Shown one piece after another: positions 1 to 6,077 of a stretch of 7,839 nucleotides of DNA. Position numbers and translations under genes: made by a program. Each line of letters opens with the position of its first letter. Position 1 is the stretch's first letter. This stretch comes from Syntrophus sp. (in: bacteria) (GTDB lineage: Bacteria; Desulfobacterota; Syntrophia; Syntrophales; UBA5619), in NCBI GenBank assembly GCA_013824905.1, contig PNOO01000116.1:1-7839 (forward strand), given 5' to 3'. The notes beneath the pieces were generated by a model, which searched no databases, had not been told where the DNA came from, and was given only the letters and a program-made list of their open reading frames with translations.

Positions 1-2111
1 AGGCCGAAGAAGGCGATGCCGACCAGGTAGCCGATGAAGAAATAGGCGTTAAAGAAGGCAAGACTCAGGGCCATGAAAAAGATGACGACGAAGATGTTGA
101 TCATCCCTTTCTGGGCGTAAAGCGTGCAGATCCTGACCACCTCCTTGCTGTCGGCGATCGAGGCCTCCTTTTTGTCCAGCTTGATATGATTCTTGATGTA
201 GACGACGGCCTGGTAGGACCCCGTGACAACGGCCTGTATGGAGGCGCCGGTGAACCAGTAGATGACGCAGCCGCCCATGAGGAGTCCCAGGATGATCTCC
301 GGCTGGACCAGGCTAAGCTTGACGATGACGTTTCCGAAGAGGCGCTCGAGAAGAATGATGATCCCGAAGACCATCGTGGTTGCTCCGACAACGGCGGTGC
401 CGATGAGGACCGGTTTTGCCGTCGCTTTGAATGTGTTGCCCGCACCGTCGGCGGATTCCAGGTAGTGCTTCGCTTTCTCGAAGTCCGTTTCAACGCCGAA
501 GTGCTTCTTGACCACCTCCCTGGCGTCCTCGCGGCTTTCGATCATGGAGAGTTCATAGATGGACTGGGCGTTGTCCGAGACCGGACCGAAGCTGTCCACG
601 GCGATCGTCACCGGACCCATACCGAGGAAACCGAAGGCGACAAGGCCGAAGGCGAAGACCGGGGCGGCAAACAGAAACTCTTGCGGCATCAGACCCATGA
701 CCGAACCGGTCTGGGAAACAAGGTATGCGATAAGCATCAGGAGCAGGATGATCAGGCCTTCCCAGAAGGCAGAGAAGTTTCCGGCGACAAGACCCGAGAG
801 GATGTTCAGGGAAGCGCCGCCCTGGCGGGAGGCGTTGACGACTTCTTCGCAATGGCGCGACTTGGTGCTCGTAAAGATCTTGGTGAATTCGGGTATCAGC
901 GCCCCGGCGATGGTCCCGCAGCTGATAATGATGGAAAGCGCCATCCAGACGGAAAGGGAACTTCCGACGGTGGGCAGGTCGCCCAGCAGCAGGTAGCTCG
1001 CGACGAAGGTAACGATGATCGAGACGCAGGAGGTGATCCAGACGAGGTTTGTCAAAGGATGTTCAAAATCGAACTCCTCCTTGCCGGTAAAGAGAGACCG
1101 ACTTACGGCGTCGTTAACGTAGAAGGAAATCAGCGAGGTGATGACCATCAGGATGCGCATCGCGAAGATCCAGATGATCAGCTTGCCTCCCATCAGGGGA
1201 TTCGTGGCCAGGGCCAGGGCCAGAAAGGCGATCAGGGCCACGCCGGTGACGCCGTAAGTCTCGAAGCCGTCCGCCGTGGGACCGACGCTGTCGCCCGCGT
1301 TGTCGCCCGTGCAGTCCGCGATGACGCCCGGGTTTTTCGGATCGTCCTCCGGGAGATGGAAGATGATCTTCATGAGGTCGGAACCGATATCAGCGATCTT
1401 GGTGAAGATGCCTCCGCAGATTCGCAGGGCGCTCGCTCCGAGGGACTCGCCGATGGCAAAACCGATGAAGCAGGGACCGGCCAGATCCTTCGGAATGTAA
1501 GCGAGAATCAGGATCATGAAGAAGAGCTCGATGCTCACCAGTAAAAGCCCGACGCTCATCCCGGAACGCAGACAGATATTCACCATGCTTAAGGGATTAC
1601 CGCTCAGGGAGGCGAACGCCGCCCGGGAGTTGGCCACCGTATTGATCCGGATGCCGAACCAGGCCACTCCGTAAGAGCCCAGGATCCCCATAACGGAACA
1701 GAAAAGGATCATCGCAACCGCGCCGATCGAGTTCCCCTGCAGTCCGGCAAAATAGTAGACAATACAGACGGCGATGAGCAGCCAGAGGCCGGCGAGGAAT
1801 TTCCCCTGCTGGAATAGATACGTTTTGCAGGTCTCCCATATCGTATTGGAGACATCCAGCATGGCTTGATGGGCGGGTAGATTCTGCGTCTGGTTGTACT
1901 GCCGCCAGCCGAAAATCATACCGATGGCACAGATGACGAGACCGACGTTGAGGATCGTCAATCCTCCGAGAGAGCCGCCCATAAAGCTGATCTGGGTCAG
2001 ATCGGGGATCTTGATGTCCGCTTCACCTGCAAAAGCCAGGGGGGTCATAAGAAACAGGGAGATCACTAGAGAACACAATATAGACCAGAGGCCGCGTTTT
2101 CCGGTGCACAT
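1..2111 (-). CDS. hppA: Membrane-bound ion-translocating pyrophosphatase, atypical subfamily (partial, C-terminus beyond window)
   Basis: This integral inner-membrane enzyme hydrolyses pyrophosphate and couples it to H+ (or Na+) export. The frame is open for 703 codons from ATG 2111 to the window edge; canonical members are about 670-800 residues, so roughly the last 100 are missing, including the C-terminal Asp/Lys substrate motif. The first ~29 residues look like a signal peptide or extra membrane segment ending in AFA-GEA. About a dozen hydrophobic segments follow. The catalytic loop is at 238-287: TK(238), AD(241)IGSD(245)L, PEDDP (254-258), then VIADCTGDNAGDSVG (263-277) and D281. DNAQ lies at 513-516. 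GNTFKA (558-563) puts a Lys at the position that marks K+-independent pumps. Compared with the canonical DVGADLVGKVE motif, the loop is one residue shorter and lacks the final Glu, and a longer loop separates DNAQ from GNTFK. The family is certain; ion specificity is not visible. The start is fixed by AAGGAGG 8 nt upstream. Confidence 0.93.
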   Translation of the reverse strand, partial: MCTGKRGLWSILCSLVISLFLMTPLAFAGEADIKIPDLTQISFMGGSLGGLTILNVGLVICAIGMIFGWRQYNQTQNLPAHQAMLDVSNTIWETCKTYLFQQGKFLAGLWLLIAVCIVYYFAGLQGNSIGAVAMILFCSVMGILGSYGVAWFGIRINTVANSRAAFASLSGNPLSMVNICLRSGMSVGLLLVSIELFFMILILAYIPKDLAGPCFIGFAIGESLGASALRICGGIFTKIADIGSDLMKIIFHLPEDDPKNPGVIADCTGDNAGDSVGPTADGFETYGVTGVALIAFLALALATNPLMGGKLIIWIFAMRILMVITSLISFYVNDAVSRSLFTGKEEFDFEHPLTNLVWITSCVSIIVTFVASYLLLGDLPTVGSSLSVWMALSIIISCGTIAGALIPEFTKIFTSTKSRHCEEVVNASRQGGASLNILSGLVAGNFSAFWEGLIILLLMLIAYLVSQTGSVMGLMPQEFLFAAPVFAFGLVAFGFLGMGPVTIAVDSFGPVSDNAQSIYELSMIESREDAREVVKKHFGVETDFEKAKHYLESADGAGNTFKATAKPVLIGTAVVGATTMVFGIIILLERLFGNVIVKLSLVQPEIILGLLMGGCVIYWFTGASIQAVVTGSYQAVVYIKNHIKLDKKEASIADSKEVVRICTLYAQKGMINIFVVIFFMALSLAFFNAYFFIGYLVGIAFFG

Positions 2112-2114
2112 GAT

Positions 2115-2705
2115 TCAATCCTCCTTGATTAGTGTGGAATATTCCTTCCCATGATGCCGTTCCATAGCCGCCTGAATGCCTAAGGAAATAATGTCGGCGA
2201 CCGCATCGCCCGCGATATGAAGCAAGCGGGGCAGACAGGTCGTCTCCTCTTCAGAAAAAGGCGACAGGACGTAGCCTTCGACCATCGACTTGCGCTCCGG
2301 TCTCCCGATGCCGAGTCTGACTCTGAGGAAGTCCGCTGCGCCGAGATCATCGATAATGGAAATCAGCCCTTTATGCCCGCCATGACCTCCTCCTGCCTTC
2401 AAACGGATCGTCAGGAAAGGCAGGTCCAGATCATCATGTACGACGATCACATCTTCAAGGTCTATTCGGTAATAGTCGGCAAGCCTTCTGACAGCAATTC
2501 CACTCAGATTCATGAATGTCTGAGGTTGGACGAGCAAAACGGCGCTGCCGGCGATTTTTCCCTTTCCGATATGGGCATCGAAGACGGTTTGACTGATCGA
2601 TATGTGATGTTGCAGAGCCAGTCGATCTACGACCAGGTAACCCGCGTTATGCCGGTTAAACCGATACCGCATCCCCGGATTTCCCAATCCAACGACCAAT
2701 TTCAC
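2115..2705 (-). CDS. pth: Peptidyl-tRNA hydrolase
   Basis: This cytosolic esterase cleaves peptidyl-tRNA released from stalled ribosomes, freeing tRNA for reuse. The protein is 196 residues, close to the 194 of the E. coli enzyme. It opens with the family signature KLVVGLGNPG. The catalytic His is H19 in NRHNAG, the partner Asp is D91 in VVHDDLDL, and the substrate-binding Asn residues are N9 and N66 (PQTFMNLSG). The GGGHGGHKG loop carries Lys at 112 where the E. coli protein has Asn; this may alter peptidyl-tRNA contacts but is a known type of variation. The start is taken as GTG 2705, preceded by a GGGGGAGGG ribosome-binding site. An in-frame ATG at 2789 would add 28 unrelated residues and begins inside the upstream repeat, so it is rejected. 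The gene sits between rplY and hppA, downstream of a 242-bp spacer, and is tightly linked to hppA. Confidence 0.97.
   Translation of the reverse strand: MKLVVGLGNPGMRYRFNRHNAGYLVVDRLALQHHISISQTVFDAHIGKGKIAGSAVLLVQPQTFMNLSGIAVRRLADYYRIDLEDVIVVHDDLDLPFLTIRLKAGGGHGGHKGLISIIDDLGAADFLRVRLGIGRPERKSMVEGYVLSPFSEEETTCLPRLLHIAGDAVADIISLGIQAAMERHHGKEYSTLIKED
2120..2126 (-). promoter_or_regulatory. Shine-Dalgarno of hppA inside the end of pth
   Basis: AAGGAGG is read on the minus strand 8 nt before the hppA ATG. It lies within the last codons of pth, whose TGA (2117-2115) is 3 nt from the hppA start. This arrangement fixes the hppA start and suggests translational coupling. Confidence 0.8.
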
Positions 2706-2711
2706 ACAAAA

Positions 2712-2720
2712 CCCTCCCCC
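2712..2720 (-). promoter_or_regulatory. Shine-Dalgarno deciding the GTG start of pth
   Basis: GGGGGAGGG on the minus strand lies 6 nt before GTG 2705. It supports the GTG start, which matches the family N-terminus exactly, over the upstream ATG that lies within repeat DNA. Confidence 0.65.
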
Positions 2721-2748
2721 GGGGCCGTCCCTGCGACTCGGGAAAACT

Positions 2749-2873
2749 GACGGCTTCGTAAAAAGTCCGGATGCTGCGTTGCGCTTCATCCTTCGTCATT
2801 GCGGCGTACGCCAAAGTACGCCTCACTCCTCAGGATTCGCGCGCCTTGCCTGCGGCCTTTTTACGAAGCCGTC
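2749..2873. repeat. 125-bp palindromic (REP/MITE-like) element between rplY and pth
   Basis: The element is bounded by perfect 17-nt inverted repeats: GACGGCTTCGTAAAAAG at 2749-2765 and its reverse complement at 2857-2873. At its centre GGCGTAC (2803-2809) pairs with GTACGCC (2816-2822) around a 6-nt loop, and the flanking arms are partly complementary, so the whole can fold as one long imperfect hairpin. It encodes no plausible protein. Elements with CGTAAAAAG-type ends are, from memory, common as dispersed intergenic repeats in Deltaproteobacteria. It lies in the rplY-pth spacer and would be transcribed if the genes share an mRNA. Mobility and copy number cannot be judged from one copy. Confidence 0.8.
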
Positions 2874-2876
2874 CCA

Positions 2877-2916
2877 TTTTCACGACCTTTTCAGACTTTT
2901 TACGAGGTCGGGAAAA
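2877..2916. repeat. Stem-loop next to the palindromic element, carrying a third copy of its end sequence
   Basis: TTTTCACGACCT (2877-2888) and AGGTCGGGAAAA (2905-2916) are inverted repeats with one mismatch over 12 positions and a 16-nt loop. The loop and 3' arm contain CTTTTTACGAGGTCG (2896-2910), which differs at two positions from the right end of the 125-bp element (2857-2871). No T-run follows the stem on either strand, so it is not a standard intrinsic terminator. Confidence 0.6.
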
Positions 2917-2947
2917 CTCCTCACGCATCCGACGACCGGAGGTCATG

Positions 2948-3595
2948 TCAACCTTTGGCTTCCTCCGTCGCGGCCTCTTTCCCCTCAGCCGGGGCCTCGG
3001 CTTCGCCTTCAGCCGCTTCAGCCAGAGGTACGGAAACCTTCACGAAGGCAACAATCGCCACGCCGACATCACCCGGATCGAGGACCTCAATGCCTTTCGG
3101 AACCATGATATCTTGAACCTTGATCGAACTGCCGATATCCAGTCCGCTCACATCGATGTCGATGGACTCGGGCAGGTCTGAAGGCAGACAGGAAACCTTC
3201 AGATCCCGTTTCAGATGCTGAAGCTCGCCGCCGTTCAGGACGCCAATAGGGGCGCCTACGAAATGGAGAGGAATGTCGATCGTCAGTTTGTGGTCCATAC
3301 GGATTTCATAAAAATCGACATGATAGAAGCGCCTGCTGACCGGTTCGATCTGGAGCTCCTTTATCAGGGAGAGTTTTTCCAGACGCTTCTCCCCCTCGAT
3401 GAGCAGTTTGATAAAGATGTTTTCTCTCTTTCTCTTAATGATCTTCGTAAGATCTGCCGTATTAACAGACAGGTGAATGGCCGCCTCGCCTCGGCCGTAG
3501 TAAACGGCGGGGATCAACCCCTCTTGTCTGAAACGTCTGGCCGGTCCCTTGCCGGATTCTTTGCGGATACAGGCCTTTAATTCGGTAGCCTCCAT
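2948..3595 (-). CDS. rplY: 50S ribosomal protein L25, long CTC/TL5 form
   Basis: This ribosomal protein binds 5S rRNA. The 215-residue product is the long CTC-type form, about twice the ~94 residues of E. coli L25. The N-terminal 5S-binding domain is at about 1-95, with GKGPARRFRQEGLIPAVYYG at 15-34 and HVDFYEI at 92-98. The C-terminal beta-rich TL5 domain is at about 100-190. A low-complexity tail rich in Ala and Glu (191-215) is typical of many long L25 proteins. The start is ATG 3595; a TAGGAGGA ribosome-binding site overlaps the prs stop codon, leaving 10 bp between the genes. An in-frame ATG at 3718 would overlap prs extensively and lacks homology. The close spacing implies co-translation with prs. 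A 242-bp spacer with repeats follows before pth. Confidence 0.96.
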   Translation of the reverse strand: MEATELKACIRKESGKGPARRFRQEGLIPAVYYGRGEAAIHLSVNTADLTKIIKRKRENIFIKLLIEGEKRLEKLSLIKELQIEPVSRRFYHVDFYEIRMDHKLTIDIPLHFVGAPIGVLNGGELQHLKRDLKVSCLPSDLPESIDIDVSGLDIGSSIKVQDIMVPKGIEVLDPGDVGVAIVAFVKVSVPLAEAAEGEAEAPAEGKEAATEEAKG

Positions 3596-3600
3596 GAAAT

Positions 3601-3608
3601 TCCTCCTA
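3601..3608 (-). promoter_or_regulatory. Shine-Dalgarno of rplY overlapping the prs stop
   Basis: TAGGAGGA on the minus strand includes the prs TAG stop (3608-3606) and lies 5 nt before the rplY ATG. It selects ATG 3595 over the upstream in-frame ATG within prs. Confidence 0.8.
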
Positions 3609-4550
3609 AATAAATAATGAACTGACTGAGTCGTTATAATAGATTCTTCGGACAGCCTCGCTAAGGAGCCCCGAGACGGAAAGAACCTTGATGCGGCTGC
3701 AGGCGCTGGCTTTGTCATGCAGGGGAATGGTGTCCGTCACGATGACCTCCTTGATATCTGATTGTTCTATCCTTTCGATCGCAGGTCCCGAAAGGACGGG
3801 ATGCGTACAGCAGACGGAGACCTCAATGGCCCCTTCCTCATAGAGCGCCTTGGCTGACTGCACTACCGTTCCGGCAGTGTCGATCATATCATCCAGTATG
3901 ATGACCCTCTTTTTCTTGACGTGGCCGATGATGTTCATGACCTGGGCCTCGTTCGGTCCTTCTCTGCGCTTGTCGATGATGGCCAGGCTGGCTCCGAGTC
4001 TCTTGCCGAAGGCCCGGGCCCGCTCCACGCCGCCGGTATCCGGCGAAACAACCACGATGTCCTCGCCTTGATAGTTCTTCTTTATATAGTCAAGAAGTAC
4101 CGGGGTGGCAAAAAGATTATCCACGGGGATGTTGAAAAATCCCTGGATCTGACCGGCGTGGAGATCCAATGCCAGTACGCGATTGGCCCCCGCCTGGGTA
4201 ATGAGATCGGCAACGAGTTTGGCCGTGATCGGTGCGCGGGGCGTCACCTTCCTATCCTGCCGGGCATAACCGTAATAGGGAATGACGGCTGTGATACGGT
4301 CCGCAGATGACCGGCGTGCGGCATCGATCATGATGAGAAGTTCCATCAGTGTGACGTTCACCGGAGAACAGGTGGGCTGAATAATGAAGACATCCATGCC
4401 GCGAACGTTTTCATTGATTTCCACCCGGGTCTCACCGTCGGAAAATGCGGTGACATGCGCTTGTCCGAGGGAAATTCCCAGATTCTCGCAGATCTTCTGG
4501 GCGAGCTGCACATTCGAGTTTCCGGAAAAGACCCTTATTTTTTCTAGCAT
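3606..4550 (-). CDS. prs: Ribose-phosphate pyrophosphokinase (PRPP synthetase)
   Basis: This cytosolic enzyme makes PRPP and AMP from ribose 5-phosphate and ATP, feeding purine, pyrimidine, histidine, tryptophan and NAD synthesis. The 314-residue length fits class I enzymes (315 in E. coli). Visible motifs are FSDGE (36-40), RQDRK of the ATP site (97-101), DLHAGQIQ with the metal-binding His (129-136), SPDTGG (169-174), DKRR (193-196) and the ribose-phosphate loop DDMIDTAGT (220-228). The start is ATG 4550 with AAGGA 6 nt upstream. An ATG at 4574 would add eight residues but has no ribosome-binding site and lies against the tRNA 3' end. The gene begins 28 bp after tRNA-Gln and is followed at 10 bp by rplY. 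No promoter was recognised in the short tRNA-prs gap, so transcription probably reads through the tRNA. Confidence 0.98.
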   Translation of the reverse strand: MLEKIRVFSGNSNVQLAQKICENLGISLGQAHVTAFSDGETRVEINENVRGMDVFIIQPTCSPVNVTLMELLIMIDAARRSSADRITAVIPYYGYARQDRKVTPRAPITAKLVADLITQAGANRVLALDLHAGQIQGFFNIPVDNLFATPVLLDYIKKNYQGEDIVVVSPDTGGVERARAFGKRLGASLAIIDKRREGPNEAQVMNIIGHVKKKRVIILDDMIDTAGTVVQSAKALYEEGAIEVSVCCTHPVLSGPAIERIEQSDIKEVIVTDTIPLHDKASACSRIKVLSVSGLLSEAVRRIYYNDSVSSLFI

Positions 4551-4578
4551 TTGATGTCCTTCACTTCCTAACATTCAT

Positions 4579-4653
4579 TGGCTGGGGCGGGAGGATTCGA
4601 ACCTCCGAATGCAGGATCCAAATTCCTGTGTCTTACCGCTTGACGACGCCCCA
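4579..4653 (-). tRNA. tRNA-Gln (anticodon UUG), CCA encoded
   Basis: The 75-nt gene folds as a cloverleaf. The acceptor stem is TGGGGCG/CGCCCCA (4653-4647 with 4589-4583), with G73 followed by an encoded CCA at 4581-4579. The anticodon stem CAGGA/TCCTG encloses the loop ATTTGGA, giving anticodon TTG, which reads CAA. The T arm contains GGTTCGAATCC. The U1-A72 pair at the end of the acceptor is typical of tRNA-Gln. It sits between ispE and prs in the same direction, so its ends must be cut from a longer transcript unless it has its own promoter, which was not seen. Confidence 0.97.
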
Positions 4654-4668
4654 ATAGTGGACTGGCAA

Positions 4669-4724
4669 GAGGAGATAGGTGATGGGCAATGAGATAAAAT
4701 CCATGGCCCATGACCTATCTCCTC
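4669..4724. repeat. Long hairpin between ispE and tRNA-Gln
   Basis: Positions 4669-4691 and 4702-4724 are inverted repeats matching at 21 of 23 positions, with a perfect outer 12 bp (GAGGAGATAGGT) and a 10-nt loop (4692-4701). On the minus strand the stem begins inside the ispE TGA stop and ends 15 bp before the tRNA. No T-tract follows, so a normal rho-independent terminator is unlikely. It may protect the ispE mRNA 3' end, or serve as an RNase processing site separating ispE mRNA from tRNA. Confidence 0.8.
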
Positions 4725-5562
4725 ACAGAGAGCGTGCCCCGACCACCGACCACCGAATCCTCTCTTTTTGGAGGTGATTTTCCGCCCGCAACGCGGATTC
4801 CTCATCGGTGAAGACACCGAAAACAGTCGGCCCGCTCCCCGACATCAGGGCGCCTTCGGCGCCGCTTGCGAGTAACAGGGACTTTATCTGCTCAAGAACC
4901 GGATGAAGCTTCAGCGTCACTTTCTCCAGATCGTTCGTGAGGGAACGGATGAGATCTCCTCCTGTATAAAAACGTGGGATGCTATAATTTATTCGCCCGT
5001 TTGTCAATCCTAAATTGAGCCCTTGATAAACCATTTTTGTAGAGACTTCAAAGCCCGGATTGATCAGGACAAACCAAAGGGGAGGCAAAGGGGCAGCCTC
5101 GATCATTCGATCGCCGATGCCGGACACCCAGACCGTATTCCCGAAAATAAAAAAGGGGACATCCGCCCCTAATTTTACACCGATCCCGAGCAATTCCTTT
5201 CGGGTGAGCGGGCAGCCGGAGATCTCGTTCAGGGTCATCAGGGTTGTGGCGGCATTGGAACTGCCTCCTCCCAGCCCGGCGGCAATGGGGATCTTTTTTC
5301 GGATAGTGATTTCGATATCCGGCCGGGCCGCGATCCGGGAGTAAAAAGCGGACGCCGCCCGGTAAACGATGTTGCTCTCATCCTCGGGAAGCGAGCTGTC
5401 CGGGCAACAGATGACAATCCGGTTCGGCCCCGGCGAGAAGGTCATCTCGTCGCATAGGCTGATCCGCTGCATGAGAGAGAGGATGTCGTGATAGCCATCC
5501 TCTCTTTTCCGCAGAACGCGAAGGTAAAGATTGACTTTGGCCGGTGACGCCTTCGTGATCAT
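4723..5562 (-). CDS. ispE: 4-diphosphocytidyl-2-C-methyl-D-erythritol kinase
   Basis: This GHMP-family kinase phosphorylates the 2-hydroxyl of CDP-methylerythritol with ATP, the fourth step of the non-mevalonate (MEP) isoprenoid pathway. The 279-residue length is typical. Conserved elements are PAKVNLYLRV with the catalytic Lys (K9), the ATP-binding loop PIAAGLGGGSSNAA (92-105), GADVPFF with the catalytic Asp (D134), and MSGSGPT (240-246). The start is ATG 5562, which overlaps the TGA of the upstream DUF1844 gene as ATGA; this points to translational coupling. An AAGGA lies about 12 nt upstream, a little far. Its stop codon is the foot of a long hairpin, and tRNA-Gln follows. The segment around 4960-5040 is more AT-rich than its surroundings, but the reading frame is intact. 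Confidence 0.97.
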   Translation of the reverse strand: MITKASPAKVNLYLRVLRKREDGYHDILSLMQRISLCDEMTFSPGPNRIVICCPDSSLPEDESNIVYRAASAFYSRIAARPDIEITIRKKIPIAAGLGGGSSNAATTLMTLNEISGCPLTRKELLGIGVKLGADVPFFIFGNTVWVSGIGDRMIEAAPLPPLWFVLINPGFEVSTKMVYQGLNLGLTNGRINYSIPRFYTGGDLIRSLTNDLEKVTLKLHPVLEQIKSLLLASGAEGALMSGSGPTVFGVFTDEESALRAENHLQKERIRWSVVGARSL

Positions 5563-5990
5563 TTATTGGTTATTTCCTTGACGTACCGCATCCGGAGTTC
5601 GTAGAGGATCCCGTCGAGCATCTCTTTTTCGTGCTCATCGAGGTTGCCTTCGGTTTTCGTTTTCAGGATGCTCAGGATGTCTATGGCCTGCTTGGCGGCA
5701 GGCAGATTACGCCGGCCCTCTTTGGCGACCGGATCGGGGAAGTCGCCGAAGTGATACATTGCAGTCGTGCTGAGCGAAAAGATGAAACTGGCAAAATTCA
5801 TCTCGGGCAGGGGTGTCTCTTCCGTTTCGGGAGCTGTGGCCTCTTCCGGCGGGAGGCCGGATTCTTCCCCCATGACCTCCGGTTGCGTCTGTTCCACTTT
5901 TACCTCTTCTTCCATGCGCACGGAACCGGATTCGTCGAAATGACGTCGGTCCTTGATGACAAATCCTTTTTCCTTCTTCTCTTCTTCCAT
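5559..5990 (-). CDS. DUF1844 family protein, function unknown
   Basis: The product is a 143-residue soluble protein with no signal peptide or clear membrane segment. Residues 1-25 are charged and hold the short motif FVIKDRRHFDESG (10-22), which commonly precedes this domain. Residues 26-63 are a Glu/Pro-rich low-complexity linker. Residues about 64-138 match the DUF1844 pattern: NFASFIFSLSTTAMYHFGD, then NLPAAKQAIDILSILKTKT, then LRMRYV near the end. The biochemical role of the family is unknown. The start is ATG 5990 with AAGGAGGT 3-4 nt upstream; an ATG at 6077 would add 29 residues translated through a hairpin and is not favoured. The gene overlaps ispE by 4 bp, so the two are probably co-translated. 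That link gives context but does not establish a function. Confidence 0.88.
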   Translation of the reverse strand: MEEEKKEKGFVIKDRRHFDESGSVRMEEEVKVEQTQPEVMGEESGLPPEEATAPETEETPLPEMNFASFIFSLSTTAMYHFGDFPDPVAKEGRRNLPAAKQAIDILSILKTKTEGNLDEHEKEMLDGILYELRMRYVKEITNK

Positions 5991-5993
5991 GAG

Positions 5994-6001
5994 ACCTCCT
6001 T
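5994..6001 (-). promoter_or_regulatory. Shine-Dalgarno deciding the DUF1844 start
   Basis: AAGGAGGT on the minus strand lies just before ATG 5990. It is the strongest ribosome-binding site in the leader and makes the shorter 143-residue form the likely product. Confidence 0.75.
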
Positions 6002-6017
6002 GCATCATGATGGATGA

Positions 6018-6053
6018 CCGCCGGTGTCCCTCTGAGGGAGAGGGGGCCGGCGG
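6018..6053. repeat. GC-rich stem-loop in the htpX-DUF1844 spacer
   Basis: CCGCCGG (6018-6024) pairs perfectly with CCGGCGG (6047-6053). Inside, TCCCT (6027-6031) pairs with AGGGA (6035-6039) around a 3-nt loop. No T-run follows on the minus strand, so it does not look like a full intrinsic terminator. It lies 17 bp upstream of the DUF1844 ribosome-binding site and could affect mRNA stability or partly attenuate transcription. Confidence 0.5.
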
Positions 6054-6077
6054 CGAAACGACGGAGTAGGGTTGCAC

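Larger units (their letters stand above)
2738..2918. repeat. 11-bp direct repeats flanking the repeat block
   Basis: TCGGGAAAACT occurs at 2738-2748 and again at 2908-2918. The left copy directly abuts the first base of the 125-bp palindrome, and the right copy follows the third end-sequence copy. The DNA between them is 159 bp. This could be a target duplication from insertion of a larger element, or a product of repeat recombination; the sequence alone does not decide. Confidence 0.55.

Noticed and set aside
186..1544. 452-codon open frame on the plus strand
   Set aside because: It is antisense to the membrane pyrophosphatase, is highly charged and low in complexity, matches no family and has no good ribosome-binding site. 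It is a shadow of a GC-rich gene.
2706..2789. N-terminal extension of pth to an ATG at 2789
   Set aside because: The extra 28 residues are encoded by the palindromic repeat and do not resemble Pth; GTG 2705 has a ribosome-binding site and matches the family start.
3596..3718. N-terminal extension of rplY into prs
   Set aside because: It would be out-of-frame translation of the prs 3' end; ATG 3595 has a strong Shine-Dalgarno and the expected L25 N-terminus.
4575..4817. 80-codon minus-strand open frame over tRNA-Gln and the end of ispE
   Set aside because: It covers a tRNA and a hairpin and is out of frame with ispE; it matches no known family.
4983..4988. TATAAT on the plus strand as a possible promoter
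   Set aside because: It lies inside ispE, has no matching -35 box at about 17 bp and points against all genes in the window.
5991..6077. Longer form of the DUF1844 protein from ATG 6077
   Set aside because: It would need translation through a GC-rich hairpin, has no strong ribosome-binding site, and ATG 5990 has a near-ideal one.
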